NCBI GenBank assembly: GCA_002408385.1
Contig: DHSB01000179.1
Coordinates: forward strand, 75,413 to 124,948
Direction of reading: 5' to 3'
Length of the DNA stretch: 49,536 nt
Source of the DNA: Myxococcales bacterium UBA5297
GTDB taxonomy: Bacteria; Myxococcota; Myxococcia; Myxococcales; UBA5297
The notes below the pieces were generated by a model. That model worked only from the letters and a program-made list of their open reading frames with translations, searched no databases and was not told the DNA's origin. Numbering within the stretch: position 1 is the first letter of the stretch; each line of letters opens with the position of its first letter. Shown piece after piece: positions 32,980-42,328 of the stretch. A program made the translations under genes and the position numbers.

Positions 32980-34368
32980 TCAGCCCCGCGCCCGGCGCTT
33001 GCGCACGTAGTCCTTCTTGGTCACCTGCCGGCTGCGCGCGATGGCCAGGCTGTGGGGCGGCACGTCGTCGGTGATGGTGCTGCCGGCGCCGATGTACGCG
33101 CCCTTGCCGACGGAGACCGGCGCCACGAACTGGCTGTCCGAGCCGACGAAGACCCCGTCGCCCAGCGTGGTCTTGTGCTTGTTCACGCCGTCGTAGTTGC
33201 AGGTGATGGTGCCTGCGCCGACGTTGACCCCCGCGCCGATCTCGCAGTCGCCGAGGTAGGTGAGGTGGTTGGCCTTCGAGCCCTTGGCGATCTTCGCCTT
33301 CTTCGTCTCGACGAAATTGCCGACGTGGACGTTCTCGGCGAGCTCGGTGCCGGGCCGCAGCCGCGCGAAGGGCCCGACTATCGCCCCGCGGCCGACCTTG
33401 GCCTCCTCGAGCAGGCTGTAGTGCTTGATCTGCGCCCCGTCGGCCACGGTCGAGTCCTCGATGACGCAGCCGACCCCGACCCGCGCCTCGCGCCCGAGGC
33501 GCGTCGTGCCGGTAAGCTGGGCGCCCGCCGAGATGGTCGCGTCCTGGCCGATGCGCACCGTCTCCTCGATCCAGGTCGTCTCCGGGTCCTCGATGCTCAC
33601 CCCGGCCTTCATGTGCGCCTCGTTGATGCGCCGGCGCATCTGGGCCGCAGAGCGGGCGAGCTCGACGCGGTCGTTGACCCCGGCCACCTCCTCGGCCGGC
33701 GCGCTCACCGTCGCGACCGGCTTGCCGGCCTTGTGGGCGAGGGCGACGAGGTCGGTCAGGTAGCGCTCGTGCTGCGCGTTCTTGCTGCCGACCCGCCCGA
33801 GCGCGCTCCAGAGGAAGGAGGCGTCGACGAGGTAGAGGCCCGCGTTCACCTCGCGGATGGCGAGCTGGTCCTTGGTGCAGTCCTTGTGCTCCACGATGGC
33901 GACCGCCTGGCCGCCCTCGCGAACGACGCGCCCGTAGCCGGTCGGGTCGGCCTGCTCGGTGGTGATGAAGGCGAGCGGCGCCTTGCGCGCGCGCTTGGCC
34001 CGCACGAGCGCCTTGAGCGTCGCGGTGCGCACGAGCGGGACGTCGCCGTAGAGGATGAAGATCTGGCCGTCGAAGCCCTTGAGCGCGTCGCGGGCGCAGA
34101 GCACGGCGTGCGCGGTGCCGAGCTGCTCCTTCTGGAGCGCGAAGGCGAGCGGAGTGTCGGGCAGATGTGCGGTCACCTGCTGGCGGGCCTCTTCGGCCTG
34201 GTGGCCGACGACGGCGACGACCGGGTCGGCGCCCGTCTCGGCGGCGCGACGCAGGGGGTAGTAGCAGAGGGGATGGCCGAGCAGGGGGTGGAGCACCTTG
34301 GCGCGCGCGCTCTTCATGCGCGTGCCCTTGCCGGCGCAAAGCACGATTGCAGCGAGGTTTTTTGACAT
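32980..34368 (-). CDS. glmU: bifunctional GlmU: glucosamine-1-P acetyltransferase / GlcNAc-1-P uridyltransferase
   Basis: A 462-residue cytoplasmic enzyme. The N-domain has the uridyltransferase signature [11 protein letters not shown] and KVLHPLLG, then [20 protein letters not shown] and EVNAGLY. The C-domain is a left-handed beta helix with hexapeptide repeats, including [29 protein letters not shown] and [10 protein letters not shown]. Together they make UDP-GlcNAc for peptidoglycan and lipopolysaccharide. The length is normal (E. coli has 456). The ATG at 34368 gives the standard start. A minisatellite lies in the 638-bp upstream region. Confidence 0.97.
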   Translation of the reverse strand: MSKNLAAIVLCAGKGTRMKSARAKVLHPLLGHPLCYYPLRRAAETGADPVVAVVGHQAEEARQQVTAHLPDTPLAFALQKEQLGTAHAVLCARDALKGFDGQIFILYGDVPLVRTATLKALVRAKRARKAPLAFITTEQADPTGYGRVVREGGQAVAIVEHKDCTKDQLAIREVNAGLYLVDASFLWSALGRVGSKNAQHERYLTDLVALAHKAGKPVATVSAPAEEVAGVNDRVELARSAAQMRRRINEAHMKAGVSIEDPETTWIEETVRIGQDATISAGAQLTGTTRLGREARVGVGCVIEDSTVADGAQIKHYSLLEEAKVGRGAIVGPFARLRPGTELAENVHVGNFVETKKAKIAKGSKANHLTYLGDCEIGAGVNVGAGTITCNYDGVNKHKTTLGDGVFVGSDSQFVAPVSVGKGAYIGAGSTITDDVPPHSLAIARSRQVTKKDYVRKRRARG

Positions 34369-34486
34369 GCGCGGAGGATAGGGGCCGCACTTTTGGGCGT
34401 CAACGCGCGGTAATCGGGGAGATGGTCAAGGCTTGTCCGGGAGGGTCGCCGCCGCCCGCCCGGATGTTGTGCCCCCGGCTATCCTT

Positions 34487-34697
34487 GGCGCGTCACGGGC
34501 CGGGACCAGGCGCCATCCGGCCGGGACCGGATGCCTCACGACCGCGGCAAGATGCTTCACGGCCGCGGATCGGCGCTTCACGCCCACGGCAAGGCGCCTC
34601 ACGACCGCGGATCGGCGCCTCACGGCCGCGGCAAGGTGCTTCACGCCCGCGGCAAGACGCTTCACGCCCGCCGATCGGCGCCTCACGGCCGCGGCAA
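34487..34697. repeat. 21-bp minisatellite, about ten units, upstream of glmU
   Basis: Eight well-kept 21-bp units (34530-34697) are preceded by two degenerate ones. Each has the form G-R-Y-G-C-Y-TCAC then G/A-C-C-G-C-G-G then CAA or ATC; the last three bases mostly alternate. Because 21 is divisible by three, several frames are open across it, but no start, ribosome-binding site or conserved flanks support a gene. It lies between the divergent glmU and TatD-like genes. Confidence 0.85.
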
Positions 34698-34741
34698 GCG
34701 TCTTCCAAATGACGGACCGCTGTTCCCTCTTCGCCCCACCA

Positions 34742-34880
34742 CCCGCTCACCCCGAGCGTAGCCTCCCGAGGAACCGAGGGAGGCGGAGTCGAGGGTCCCT
34801 GACTTCGGCCTCGCAAGCTCGGCCTACGCTCGGGCTGACCGGTTATCGCACCACGGCCTCTTCGACACATCTTCACGGCC
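34742..34880. repeat. dispersed intergenic repeat, family A copy 6
   Basis: Contains CTCACCCCGAGCGTAGCC, GGCGGAGTCGAGGGTCC, CTCGGCCTACGCTCGGGC and the tail CTTCGACACATCTTCACGG. Same order of blocks as copy 1. The rest of this 638-bp gap, apart from the minisatellite, shows nothing. Confidence 0.7.
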
Positions 34881-35006
34881 GCAGCCCGTGCGGCAATGCG
34901 GGCGTCCGGCTCCCGGCCCGCAAACCGAAAAACCGAGAGTTCCCGCGATCCTCCGTCATCCGAAGAGCGCTCCCGCGTCCGCGAGTCGACATGCTACGGT
35001 GGCCCC

Positions 35007-35801
35007 GTGTCCGCGCCCTTCCCCCTCTTCGACGCTCACCTCCACGCCGACGGCCTCTCCGACCAGGACCTGGCGGCGATGGCCGACTTCGGGGTCAAGG
35101 CCGCGCTGGTCCCCGCCCGCGATGCGGTCTGCCCGTCGGCCAAGGACCTGGTCGCTCACTTTGAAGAGCTCATCCACACCCAGGCGCGCCGGCTCAAGTG
35201 GCTCGGCATCCGGCCCTTCGCCGCGCTCGGCATCCACCCCTCGCGCATCCCCTGGCACGGGCTCGAAGAGGTGCTCGCCGCCATCCCGCGCCTCGCCGCC
35301 GCCGGCCGGCTCGTCGCCATCGGCGAGATCGGCCTCGACAAGGCGGACCCGCGCGAAGAGCAGGTCTTCGGCCGCCAGCTCGAGCTCGCCGGGGAGCTCA
35401 ACCTGCCGGTCGTCGTGCGCACGCCCGAGCGCGACAAGCTGCGCGTGACCCGCCGCGCGCTCGCCCTCCTGCGCGAGTCCGAGATCGAGCCCGGCGCGGT
35501 GCTCGTCGACAACGCCAACGCACAGACCCTCAAGACCATCCGCGAGTGCGGCTTCGTCGCCGGCCTGTCGGTCAATCCGATGCGGCTGAGCGCCGAGGAG
35601 GTCGTCGGCCTGATCCACAGCTTCGGCAGCGAGGCGCTCATCGTCTCGTCGGACGCGGGCGACGGCGCGCACGACATCCTCTCGCTGCCGCGCACCGCGG
35701 CGATGCTCGCGGAGCGGGGCCTGAGCGCTCAGCTCATCCGCCGCGTGATGTTCGAGAACGCGGTCGGCTTCCTGCGGATCGATCCGTCCGCGGTCTCTTG
35801 A
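35007..35801 (+). CDS. TatD-like (COG1099-type) amidohydrolase-fold protein with altered metal ligands
   Basis: A 264-residue protein. The TIM-barrel metal motifs start well: DAHLHAD (HxH) near residue 8, ALGIHP, and IGEIGLD with its Glu. The closest plan is the COG1099 branch, where the next ligands lie in VHTPHRNK and IDHVNEET. Here these read VVRTPERDK and VDNANAQT, so both His are replaced (Arg, Asn). The last Asp (SSDAG) remains. Either the metal site is reduced or the protein is not a classical hydrolase. The GTG start at 35007 places HxH at residues 10-12; the ribosome-binding site is weak (GGTGG). Confidence 0.75.
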   Translation: MSAPFPLFDAHLHADGLSDQDLAAMADFGVKAALVPARDAVCPSAKDLVAHFEELIHTQARRLKWLGIRPFAALGIHPSRIPWHGLEEVLAAIPRLAAAGRLVAIGEIGLDKADPREEQVFGRQLELAGELNLPVVVRTPERDKLRVTRRALALLRESEIEPGAVLVDNANAQTLKTIRECGFVAGLSVNPMRLSAEEVVGLIHSFGSEALIVSSDAGDGAHDILSLPRTAAMLAERGLSAQLIRRVMFENAVGFLRIDPSAVS

Positions 35802-36009
35802 GGTCCGCGCTCACTGCGCTTGGTCGAGACGCGACCCGCAGCGGCGCCGCCGGCGAGGGGAAGCCGCGGGATTGAGCAGGGCAAGGAGGCCCGATCTCAC
35901 CGGCGAGAGAGCCAAGGCGCTCCTCACGGCCGGGCAACGCTGGTCCCCGTGCAAATGAGCCTGCCCGGCGAACGCCGGATGCCCGACGTCCGCGCGGGCT
36001 CGACCCGCG

Positions 36010-36450
36010 CTAGGCGCGATTCCAGGTCCCCGAACGCCCGCCGCTCTTGTGCTCGAGCTGGACGGTCGAGATGGTCATCGCGCGGTCGACGCTCTTGAGC
36101 ATGTCGTAGACGGTCAGCGCGGCGGCGCAGACCGCGGTGAGCGCCTCCATCTCGACCCCAGTGCGCTCGGTCGTCTCCACGCGCGCCTCGATGCGCACCC
36201 GGCTCGGCTCGTCCTCGAGGGCCAGCTCGACCTCGGCGCTGGTCAGGCCGATCGGGTGGCACAGCGGGATGATGTCGGGGGTGCGCTTGGCCGCCATGAT
36301 GCCGGCAAGGCGCGCGGCGGCGAGCACATCGCCCTTCTCGACCCGGCCGCCGCGGATGCGCTCGAGCGTCTCGGCCTGCATCTCGACGAAGCCGCGCGCG
36401 ACCGCGACCCGGCGCGTCTTCTCCTTGCCCCCGACGTCGATCATCTTCAA
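36010..36450 (-). CDS. moaC: cyclic pyranopterin monophosphate synthase MoaC
   Basis: A 146-residue enzyme of molybdenum-cofactor synthesis, converting the MoaA product to cPMP. Family motifs are KRTPDIIPLCHP, VETTERTGVEMEALTA and YDMLKSVDRAM. The TTG at 36450 (protein MKMIDVGG) is preferred over the ATG at 36444 because GGAGGAG sits 7 nt before the TTG. It follows the membrane-anchored gene by 17 bp and should be in the same operon. No other molybdopterin gene is in the window. Confidence 0.93.
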   Translation of the reverse strand: MKMIDVGGKEKTRRVAVARGFVEMQAETLERIRGGRVEKGDVLAAARLAGIMAAKRTPDIIPLCHPIGLTSAEVELALEDEPSRVRIEARVETTERTGVEMEALTAVCAAALTVYDMLKSVDRAMTISTVQLEHKSGGRSGTWNRA

Positions 36451-36467
36451 AGGCCGACTCCTCCAGG

Positions 36468-37052
36468 TCAGGGCGCCGCGTAGGCCGAGGCGAGGCTCTT
36501 CTCGACGCGGTCGGCGCTGAAGGCGAAGGGCAACTCGAACGCCTGGCTGAACCGCTCTTGGCCCTCGGTGCGCAGGATGGTCTTCACCGCGTACTTGCCT
36601 CCGTCGGCCGGGTCGACGTGCACGACCCAGCTCAGGCTCGGCTTGCCGACGGCGACCGCAAAGCCCAACGCCGCCATCTTCTGCTCGACCCAGGCCTTCA
36701 CCTCGTCGCGCACGGCCTGCGCGGCGTTGTCCTCGAGCGGCACATCGATGCGGATCTTGTACGAAGGGCTCTCGCCGCCGGCGAGCGCGGCCTTGAGCGC
36801 CTGCGCGAGCACCTCGTCGCCCGCCAACAGCGTCTTGCCCTCGAACGAGCGCACGACGTCTGCCGGATTGGCGGGCGCGGGTCTCGGCTTCTCCTTGATC
36901 GCCTGCAGCCTGAGGCTCTCGCCCGGCGGCACTTCGAGCGGCTCGAGCGGCGCCTGCTTGCTCCCGTTCGAGGAGACCAGGAAGACGATCCCCAAGGTCA
37001 CGAGCGCCGCGGCGAGCGCTACGGCGATGAGCACGACAGGGTTCTTGGCCAT
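36468..37052 (-). CDS. membrane-anchored protein, unknown function, upstream of moaC
   Basis: A 194-residue protein. Residues 5-27 form one membrane helix; the rest would be outside the cytoplasm. A Pro-rich linker leads to a mixed alpha/beta domain (PSYKIRIDVPLEDNAAQAVRD ... WVVHVDPADGGKY) with no family I recognise. It has AAAGGAG about 7 nt before its ATG. It is read together with moaC, but nothing in the sequence links it to cofactor synthesis. Confidence 0.75.
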   Translation of the reverse strand: MAKNPVVLIAVALAAALVTLGIVFLVSSNGSKQAPLEPLEVPPGESLRLQAIKEKPRPAPANPADVVRSFEGKTLLAGDEVLAQALKAALAGGESPSYKIRIDVPLEDNAAQAVRDEVKAWVEQKMAALGFAVAVGKPSLSWVVHVDPADGGKYAVKTILRTEGQERFSQAFELPFAFSADRVEKSLASAYAAP

Positions 37053-37686
37053 GACCTGCTCCTTTGAAATGGCGGGTGTGAAGCGGCGCCAGCGGCTTCA
37101 CGCCGTAGTTATAGCCCGGCCAGTGGTGACGCCGGGGGCGCAGCCGCAGCACCCGGCCGCCGGGGCTTGAATGAGCCGTGTCGCTGAGCCGCGAGCGCAA
37201 CACCGGAGTGGCCGGAAGTGCTCCCTCGGGGGCGATTTCCGTGGTCGCTCCACGTGAGCCCGCCCCCTTGAGCGCTTCGCCTGGGGCGCCACCCGGCGAG
37301 GCGGTCGACGACGCTCTGGCGCATGAGCGGCCCAACCTCGCCCAATCGCACAGACCCTGCGCGGCCAGGTGGCGCCGGCGTCCTTCGTTCTTCGCGCTTC
37401 AGCACCGACCTGCAAGAGGCCCAACGGCCGCACCCGACCGCTGCGCAGGGCTTGAGCCGGAGCCTCGGGGCCTGGCTCCTGGGGCCCCGGCTCCCTCATT
37501 GGTTGCGGCTCGACCGGCCGTAGGGGAGAGGGTGCTCGCCGCGCTCCGCGGCTGAGCGCCGCTCGGCCGGTCAACCAAGCGCTCGACGTGGCGCCCGGCC
37601 CCCTCGGGCAGCGCTGTTCTGGAACCAACGGACCGCTCGGCATAGACTCGGGGCAGCGCATCCGACTGAGGAACCGGCCAAGGCCT
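37053..37686. other. 634-bp intergenic region, no gene seen
   Basis: Lies between the leftward anchored-protein/moaC pair and the rightward GTPase/kinase pair, so both promoters should be here. CGGCATAGACTCGGGG near 37640 offers a weak -10-like TAGACT about 40 nt before the GTPase gene. Open frames across the region look non-coding. Confidence 0.45.
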
Positions 37687-38382
37687 ATGGTGCAATTCAA
37701 CCACTCCGCCCGCGAGCTCACGATCAAGCTCGTCTATTACGGGCCCGGTCTGTCGGGAAAAACCACCAACCTCCAGGCCCTGCACGAGCGGATAGACAAG
37801 AGCGCGCGCGGGCGCCTGCTGACGGTGGACACCTCCGATGACCGCACCCTGTTCTTCGACATGATGCCGGTCTTCTTCCGCTCCAAGAGCGGCCTGAAGG
37901 TCAAGGTGAAGCTCTTCACGGTGCCCGGGCAGGTCATCCACAACGCGACCCGCCGCATCGTGCTGCAGGGCGCCGACGGCGTCGTCTTCGTCGCCGACAG
38001 CCGCCAGTCGGCCGGTGCCGAGAACAACGCCTACTGGAAGAACCTGCTGGAGAACCTGCGCGAGAACGGCTTTGCCCGCGGCGACGTGCCCATCGTCGTC
38101 CAGTTCAACAAGCTCGACCTTCCGGGCGCGAGGACGCCCGAACAGCTCGCGGAGCTCCAACAGAAGAGCAAGGAGCCGGTCTTCGGTGCGGTCGCCATTC
38201 GCGGCGAGGGTGTGCTCGAGACGCTGCACGGCCTGCTGCGGCTGACCTACCGGCAGCTCGACGATCGGCTCGGGCTCGCCAGCAAGTTCGAGCTGCCCGA
38301 GCGCGAATTTCTCTTGCAGATCTTCAAGAACGTCAACGTCATCGGCACCCGGCTCGAACCTCTCCCCTCGAGGGCGCCGTGA
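37687..38382 (+). CDS. MglA-like small Ras-family GTPase
   Basis: A 231-residue GTPase. G1 is [12 protein letters not shown], the switch regions are [10 protein letters not shown] and [13 protein letters not shown], and G4 is NKLD. These match MglA, the polarity and gliding switch of Myxococcus, including the VYYGPGLxGKT and FTVPGQV signatures. It differs in the segment between switches and has a C-terminal extension of about 25 residues ([20 protein letters not shown]...). No MglB (Roadblock) gene lies next to it; its partner here is a histidine kinase whose start overlaps the stop by one base. It may control polarity or signalling. Confidence 0.92.
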   Translation: MVQFNHSARELTIKLVYYGPGLSGKTTNLQALHERIDKSARGRLLTVDTSDDRTLFFDMMPVFFRSKSGLKVKVKLFTVPGQVIHNATRRIVLQGADGVVFVADSRQSAGAENNAYWKNLLENLRENGFARGDVPIVVQFNKLDLPGARTPEQLAELQQKSKEPVFGAVAIRGEGVLETLHGLLRLTYRQLDDRLGLASKFELPEREFLLQIFKNVNVIGTRLEPLPSRAP

Positions 38383-39863
38383 TGGCCGACAAGCTCGCCA
38401 GAGCGCAGGGAAGGGCTGGGGAGCAGCCCGACGCGCGGCCCGATCCGAACGAGTCGGTGCTCCAGCGCAGGCTCAAGTTGTCGGAGCTGCTCGACCTGCC
38501 GACCTTCACCGAGGTGTGCCGCGGCTTCTCGGAGCTCTACAAGATCGGGCTGAAGGTCTACGAGGAGAACGGCGACAAGCTCGTCGACATCAAGTCGGGC
38601 TCGAGCGAGCTGTGCGGGTATCTGTTCGGGTTCGCCAACGGCAAGGCGCTGTGCATGCGCACGGCGGCCCGGGTCAAGGACGGGCCGCTCGCCGAGCTCG
38701 AGCCGCCCAACGGCCACGGGGCCGCCGGCCTCTTGGCAGTACCCTGCTTCAGCGGTTGCCGCTACCTGGTGATGCCGATCAGCCACGAGGGCGATCTGCT
38801 CGGGCGGGTCATCTTCGGACCCTTCGTCCCCGACGATCTCGTCGGGCTTCCCCCGGGGCTGGCGGCCGCCGCGGGCCCGGGTTTCCAGGCCGCGAAGGCC
38901 GTCGAGCTGCTCGGCAGGCTGCGGCGGGCGCCCGAGAGCACCATCACGCGGATCGTGAGCCACTTCGGCTCCATCGTGGACTCGCTGGTATTCGCCGGCC
39001 AGAAGGTGTTCCTGACCAGCGAGCTGCACATCGAGGCGACGCGCGAGTCCTTCCGCGAGCTCGAGGCGAAGAACCAGGAGCTGGTGGCAATCAACGAGCG
39101 GTTGCGCGAGCTCGACCGGCTCAAGACGAACTTCCTCGCCACCGTCTCGCACGAGCTGCGCACCCCGCTCACCTCGATCATCGGCTACTCGGAGATGCTC
39201 TCCCAGGGCATGGCCGGCTCGCTCAACCCCGAGCAGGACGAGTATGTCCGCACGATCCTCGAGAAGGGCGAGAGCCTGCTCTCCCTGATCAGCTCCATCC
39301 TCGACATCACGCAGATTGAGGCGGGCCGGGTCCGGCTCGCCTTCGCCCCGTGCGACATCAACGAGATCGCCAAGCAGGCGATCACCAGCGTGCTGCCGCA
39401 GTCCCAGAGCAAGAGCATTCAGGTCGAGCTGCAAGCCGCGCCGGAGATGACCCGGCCATCGGTCGACCGCGAGAAGATTCGCCAGTGCATCGTGAACCTT
39501 CTCGCCAACGCGGTGAAGTTCACGCCGCCGGGCGGTCGGGTCCGGCTGGCGGTGCATCCTTCCGCCCCGCCGGGGATACTGCCGCAGGCGGTTTCCGGCT
39601 TCGCCGTCTCGGTCGAAGACAGCGGCATCGGCATTCCGCGCAAGCACTTCGCGCGCGTCTTCGAGACCTTCTACCAGGTCGATCAGAGCTCGACCCGCGA
39701 GTACGGCGGCGCAGGGCTGGGCCTGGCGATAGTAAAGAGCTTCGTCGAGGCGCACGACGGCAAGGTGGGCATCGACAGTGAGGAGGGACGCTACTGTCGC
39801 TTCGTTCTCGCCCTGCCCTACGCGCCCAAGGCCGCCGAGGTCGAGGTCGACGCGCCGTTCTAG
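38382..39863 (+). CDS. PocR-domain sensor histidine kinase
   Basis: A 493-residue, apparently soluble kinase. Residues 35-165 form a PocR-type sensory domain with paired Cys ([28 protein letters not shown]). A coiled linker ([20 protein letters not shown]) leads to HisKA with the phospho-His in [10 protein letters not shown]. HATPase boxes are [10 protein letters not shown] (N), DSGIGIP (G1) and GAGLGLAIV (G2). No receiver or membrane helix is present. PocR-like domains bind small ligands or metals. The ATG at 38382 overlaps the GTPase stop (TGATG); a GTG three bases earlier is also possible. No cognate response regulator is adjacent. Confidence 0.9.
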   Translation: MADKLARAQGRAGEQPDARPDPNESVLQRRLKLSELLDLPTFTEVCRGFSELYKIGLKVYEENGDKLVDIKSGSSELCGYLFGFANGKALCMRTAARVKDGPLAELEPPNGHGAAGLLAVPCFSGCRYLVMPISHEGDLLGRVIFGPFVPDDLVGLPPGLAAAAGPGFQAAKAVELLGRLRRAPESTITRIVSHFGSIVDSLVFAGQKVFLTSELHIEATRESFRELEAKNQELVAINERLRELDRLKTNFLATVSHELRTPLTSIIGYSEMLSQGMAGSLNPEQDEYVRTILEKGESLLSLISSILDITQIEAGRVRLAFAPCDINEIAKQAITSVLPQSQSKSIQVELQAAPEMTRPSVDREKIRQCIVNLLANAVKFTPPGGRVRLAVHPSAPPGILPQAVSGFAVSVEDSGIGIPRKHFARVFETFYQVDQSSTREYGGAGLGLAIVKSFVEAHDGKVGIDSEEGRYCRFVLALPYAPKAAEVEVDAPF

Positions 39864-39870
39864 GCGACGA

Positions 39871-40025
39871 GTCGAGAGTCGACGGCCCGGACTTTGCCCG
39901 GAACCTGTGCGACCGGTCGCAGGTTGGTTGGCGGCGCATAGCAAGGCGCCGGTCGAGGAATCGGGCAGAGGCGCGACCGATTCGCGGGTTCCCGGCGGCC
40001 GGCACGAAGGCCGGCCCCTCCGGAA
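39871..40025. repeat. dispersed intergenic repeat, family B copy 2, with D palindrome
   Basis: Same block order as the copy at 4001: GTCGAGAGTCGAC, CTTTGCCCG, AGGTTGGTTGG, GGCGC...GCGCC, and GGCCGGCACGAAGGCCGGCC (39997-40016) then CCTCCGGAA. It fills the 198-bp spacer before mutM. Confidence 0.75.
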
Positions 40026-40061
40026 TCCGGGGACGGGGCCCGGAGACAAGGGGACCCGACC

Positions 40062-40868
40062 ATGCCCGAGCTTCCCGAAGTCGAATACGCCGCCAACCGC
40101 TTGCGGCAGTGGATGCTCGGAAGGCTGGTCCTGCGGGCGAAAGCCGAACCGACGCGGTTGCTGCGCGGCCAGCCGGCCCGCCGATTCTCGCAGGCGCTCA
40201 CTGGGCGCCGACTCGAGCGCGTCGAGCGGCGCGGCAAGTACCTGCTGCTCTTCTTCGACGGGAACGCCGGCCTGCTCGCGCACCTGGGGATGACCGGCAA
40301 GCTCGTGCGCCGGCCGACTGGGGTCGCCGAACCTTTCAGCCACGCCCGCTTCGAGCTCGAAGACGGCTTCACGGTCCACTTCCGCGACCCGCGCAAGTTC
40401 GGGCGGCTCTCGGCCGAACCGGCCGACAGGCTGTTCTTGCTACCGGAGATCGCCGCGCTCGGGCCGGACGCGCTGCTGGAGCCTCCGACCGCCGAGTCGC
40501 TCGGCGAGCGCCTCTCGCGCACGGCGCGGCCGGTGAAGGTCGCGTTGATGGACCAGTCGGTGCTCGCCGGCCTTGGCAACATCCACGCCGCCGAAGCGCT
40601 GTTTCGCGCGCGGATAGATCCGCGCCTTCGCGCCGACAGGCTCTCCGAAGAGCAGCGACGCCGGCTCGCCCAGGCCATCGGCGAGACGATCGCGCTCGGC
40701 CTGGCCAACGACGAGGAGGAGGAGATCACCTACGTCGAGGAGGGCGCGCCCAATCCCTTCCTGGTCTACGGGAAGGCCGGCGAGGCGTGTCCGCGATGCG
40801 GGCAGAGGCTCGCCTCGCTGACGCAGGGCGGGCGCACGACGCACTTCTGTCCGCACTGCCAGCGCTGA
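40062..40868 (+). CDS. mutM: formamidopyrimidine-DNA glycosylase MutM/Fpg
   Basis: A 268-residue base-excision repair enzyme removing 8-oxoG and FaPy. The catalytic N-terminus PELPEVE follows the initiator Met. The H2TH region is DQSVLAGLGNIHAAEAL, and the zinc finger is CPRCGQRL...FCPHC at the C-terminus. The RDPRKFGR loop is present. The first Met is dictated by the essential Pro at position 2. It is convergent with the NFACT gene, 10 bp apart. Confidence 0.93.
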   Translation: MPELPEVEYAANRLRQWMLGRLVLRAKAEPTRLLRGQPARRFSQALTGRRLERVERRGKYLLLFFDGNAGLLAHLGMTGKLVRRPTGVAEPFSHARFELEDGFTVHFRDPRKFGRLSAEPADRLFLLPEIAALGPDALLEPPTAESLGERLSRTARPVKVALMDQSVLAGLGNIHAAEALFRARIDPRLRADRLSEEQRRRLAQAIGETIALGLANDEEEEITYVEEGAPNPFLVYGKAGEACPRCGQRLASLTQGGRTTHFCPHCQR

Positions 40869-40878
40869 AACGGCGGCC

Positions 40879-42309
40879 TTACCCGAGCTGCGCGAGCAGC
40901 CGCGCGAGCCTCCGTGGCTCCGCGCGAATCGCGAGGGTCTTCTCCTGCGAGAAGGTGACGGCGCCGGCGACGCCCTTGACCTTGCGCACGTACTTCACCC
41001 GGGTCCACGAGACCTCGACGAGCCCCTGGGCTCGCGCCTCGGAGTGGTGGGCCGCGAGCAGCGCCGCGTCCTGGAGGGTCTCGTCCTTGAGCGCCTCGTC
41101 GCGCCCGAGGGGAACGACGACGTGGGCGCCGGGGACCCCGCGCGCGTGGAACCAGACGTCGTTGCCCTTGGAGTGGCGGAAGGTGAGCGCGTCGTTCTCC
41201 CGAGCGCCGCGCCCCACGCGGATGCGCTGGCCGCAAGCGGAGACGAGCTCGCGATAGGGCAAGGCGGGCCCCGCCGAACGCGCCCTGCGCGGCAGTGCCG
41301 GCCCCTCGGGAGCCGCCTGCTCGAGCAGCCTCTCGTCGCTGAGCCCCTCTGCGGCGGCGAGCTGCTCGTCGAGCACCGAGAGCTCGGCCTGGAGCTGCTC
41401 CAACCGCGCGCGCGCCCGCTGCTGCCCGGCCGCGAGTCGGCGGTACAGGTGAAACTCGCGCTCCAGGTTCTCCTTCGGTCCGAGCGCGGGATCGAGCGCG
41501 AGCCTCAGCTCCACCGGGCCCTGCTCGGTGTAGTCGACGACCCGCGCCTCTCTCATGCCCCTGCGTATCGAGTGCAGGTGCGCCTTGAGCAGCTCGCCGC
41601 GGCGCCGATGCTCTTGTGCGCCGCCCGCGCGCTCGAGATCGCCGTGCACTTTGTCGAGCGTGCGCGCCAGCCGCTGCCTTCGCGTGCGCAGAGCGCGAAC
41701 GAGGGCGCGCCTGCGCTCGGCGGCGCTCTCGCGGCGTTCGCGCTGCGAGTAGAGCGCTTCGACGGCTCGGGAGATGGCGAAGGGCTCGCCGCTCGGCGCG
41801 AAGCGCGACTGGAGGTCCTCGTCCGGAGGGCTCTCGCGCGCGAAGGGCGGCACGTAGGTCTTACCCGGCCTGTTGTCGCGCAGCTCCGACAGGTTGGGCA
41901 CGGCGCTGCCGCGGAGGCTTTGGCTCTCTTCGAGTAGGAAGAGATTTCCGTGTCGCCCGGTCAGCTCGGCGACAAGCGTCAAAGCGCCGGTCTTGCCGCG
42001 AAACCCGAGGCGGACCGCGCGCTCGCCCTCGAAGGCCTCGATGCGCTCGAGCGCCTTGCCGGTCAGCTCGGCGCGCAACAGCCCCTGGAAGGCAAAGGGC
42101 GTCTGCGGCGAGGGCGGCCGATCGCTCGAGATGTGCAGGCGCGTGCGACCCGTCTCCGCGCAGACGAGCAGCAGCCGGCTCTTTCCGGGTTGGCGTAGGT
42201 CGAAGATCACGGTGCGTGGCTCGGGGAGGTAGACCTTCTGGACGAAGGCGCCGACGAGCGGCTGAAGCTCGTCCACCACCAGAGCAATCTCGCGCGAGGT
42301 CAGGCTCAC
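40879..42309 (-). CDS. NFACT-family protein, RqcH/Rqc2-like
   Basis: A 476-residue protein. The N-domain (DELQPLVGAFVQKVYLP, LTGRHGNLFLLEE) is NFACT-N, the middle is a long coiled coil, and the end is NFACT-R with GRGARENDALTFRHSKGNDVW... and FHARGVPGAHVV. RqcH tags stalled nascent chains with C-terminal alanine. The Asp-Arg pair used for tRNA binding in Bacillus RqcH aligns with EGERAV here, so Glu-Arg. The length is shorter than Firmicutes RqcH. The start is uncertain; a GTG at 42309 is chosen because NFACT-N homology begins there. The frame continues upstream through the histone-like gene but is not coding there. Confidence 0.82.
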   Translation of the reverse strand: MSLTSREIALVVDELQPLVGAFVQKVYLPEPRTVIFDLRQPGKSRLLLVCAETGRTRLHISSDRPPSPQTPFAFQGLLRAELTGKALERIEAFEGERAVRLGFRGKTGALTLVAELTGRHGNLFLLEESQSLRGSAVPNLSELRDNRPGKTYVPPFARESPPDEDLQSRFAPSGEPFAISRAVEALYSQRERRESAAERRRALVRALRTRRQRLARTLDKVHGDLERAGGAQEHRRRGELLKAHLHSIRRGMREARVVDYTEQGPVELRLALDPALGPKENLEREFHLYRRLAAGQQRARARLEQLQAELSVLDEQLAAAEGLSDERLLEQAAPEGPALPRRARSAGPALPYRELVSACGQRIRVGRGARENDALTFRHSKGNDVWFHARGVPGAHVVVPLGRDEALKDETLQDAALLAAHHSEARAQGLVEVSWTRVKYVRKVKGVAGAVTFSQEKTLAIRAEPRRLARLLAQLG

Positions 42310-42328
42310 TGGGCTCGGTCCGCAGATA

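Noticed and set aside
34426..34686. Leftward heptad-repeat peptide across the 21-bp array
   Set aside because: The 21-bp period makes several frames open at once; no ribosome-binding site or conserved flank supports translation.
37098..37727. A 209-codon leftward open frame between the moaC pair and the GTPase gene
   Set aside because: Arg/Pro/Ala-rich without hydrophobic or domain pattern; overlaps the start of the GTPase gene.
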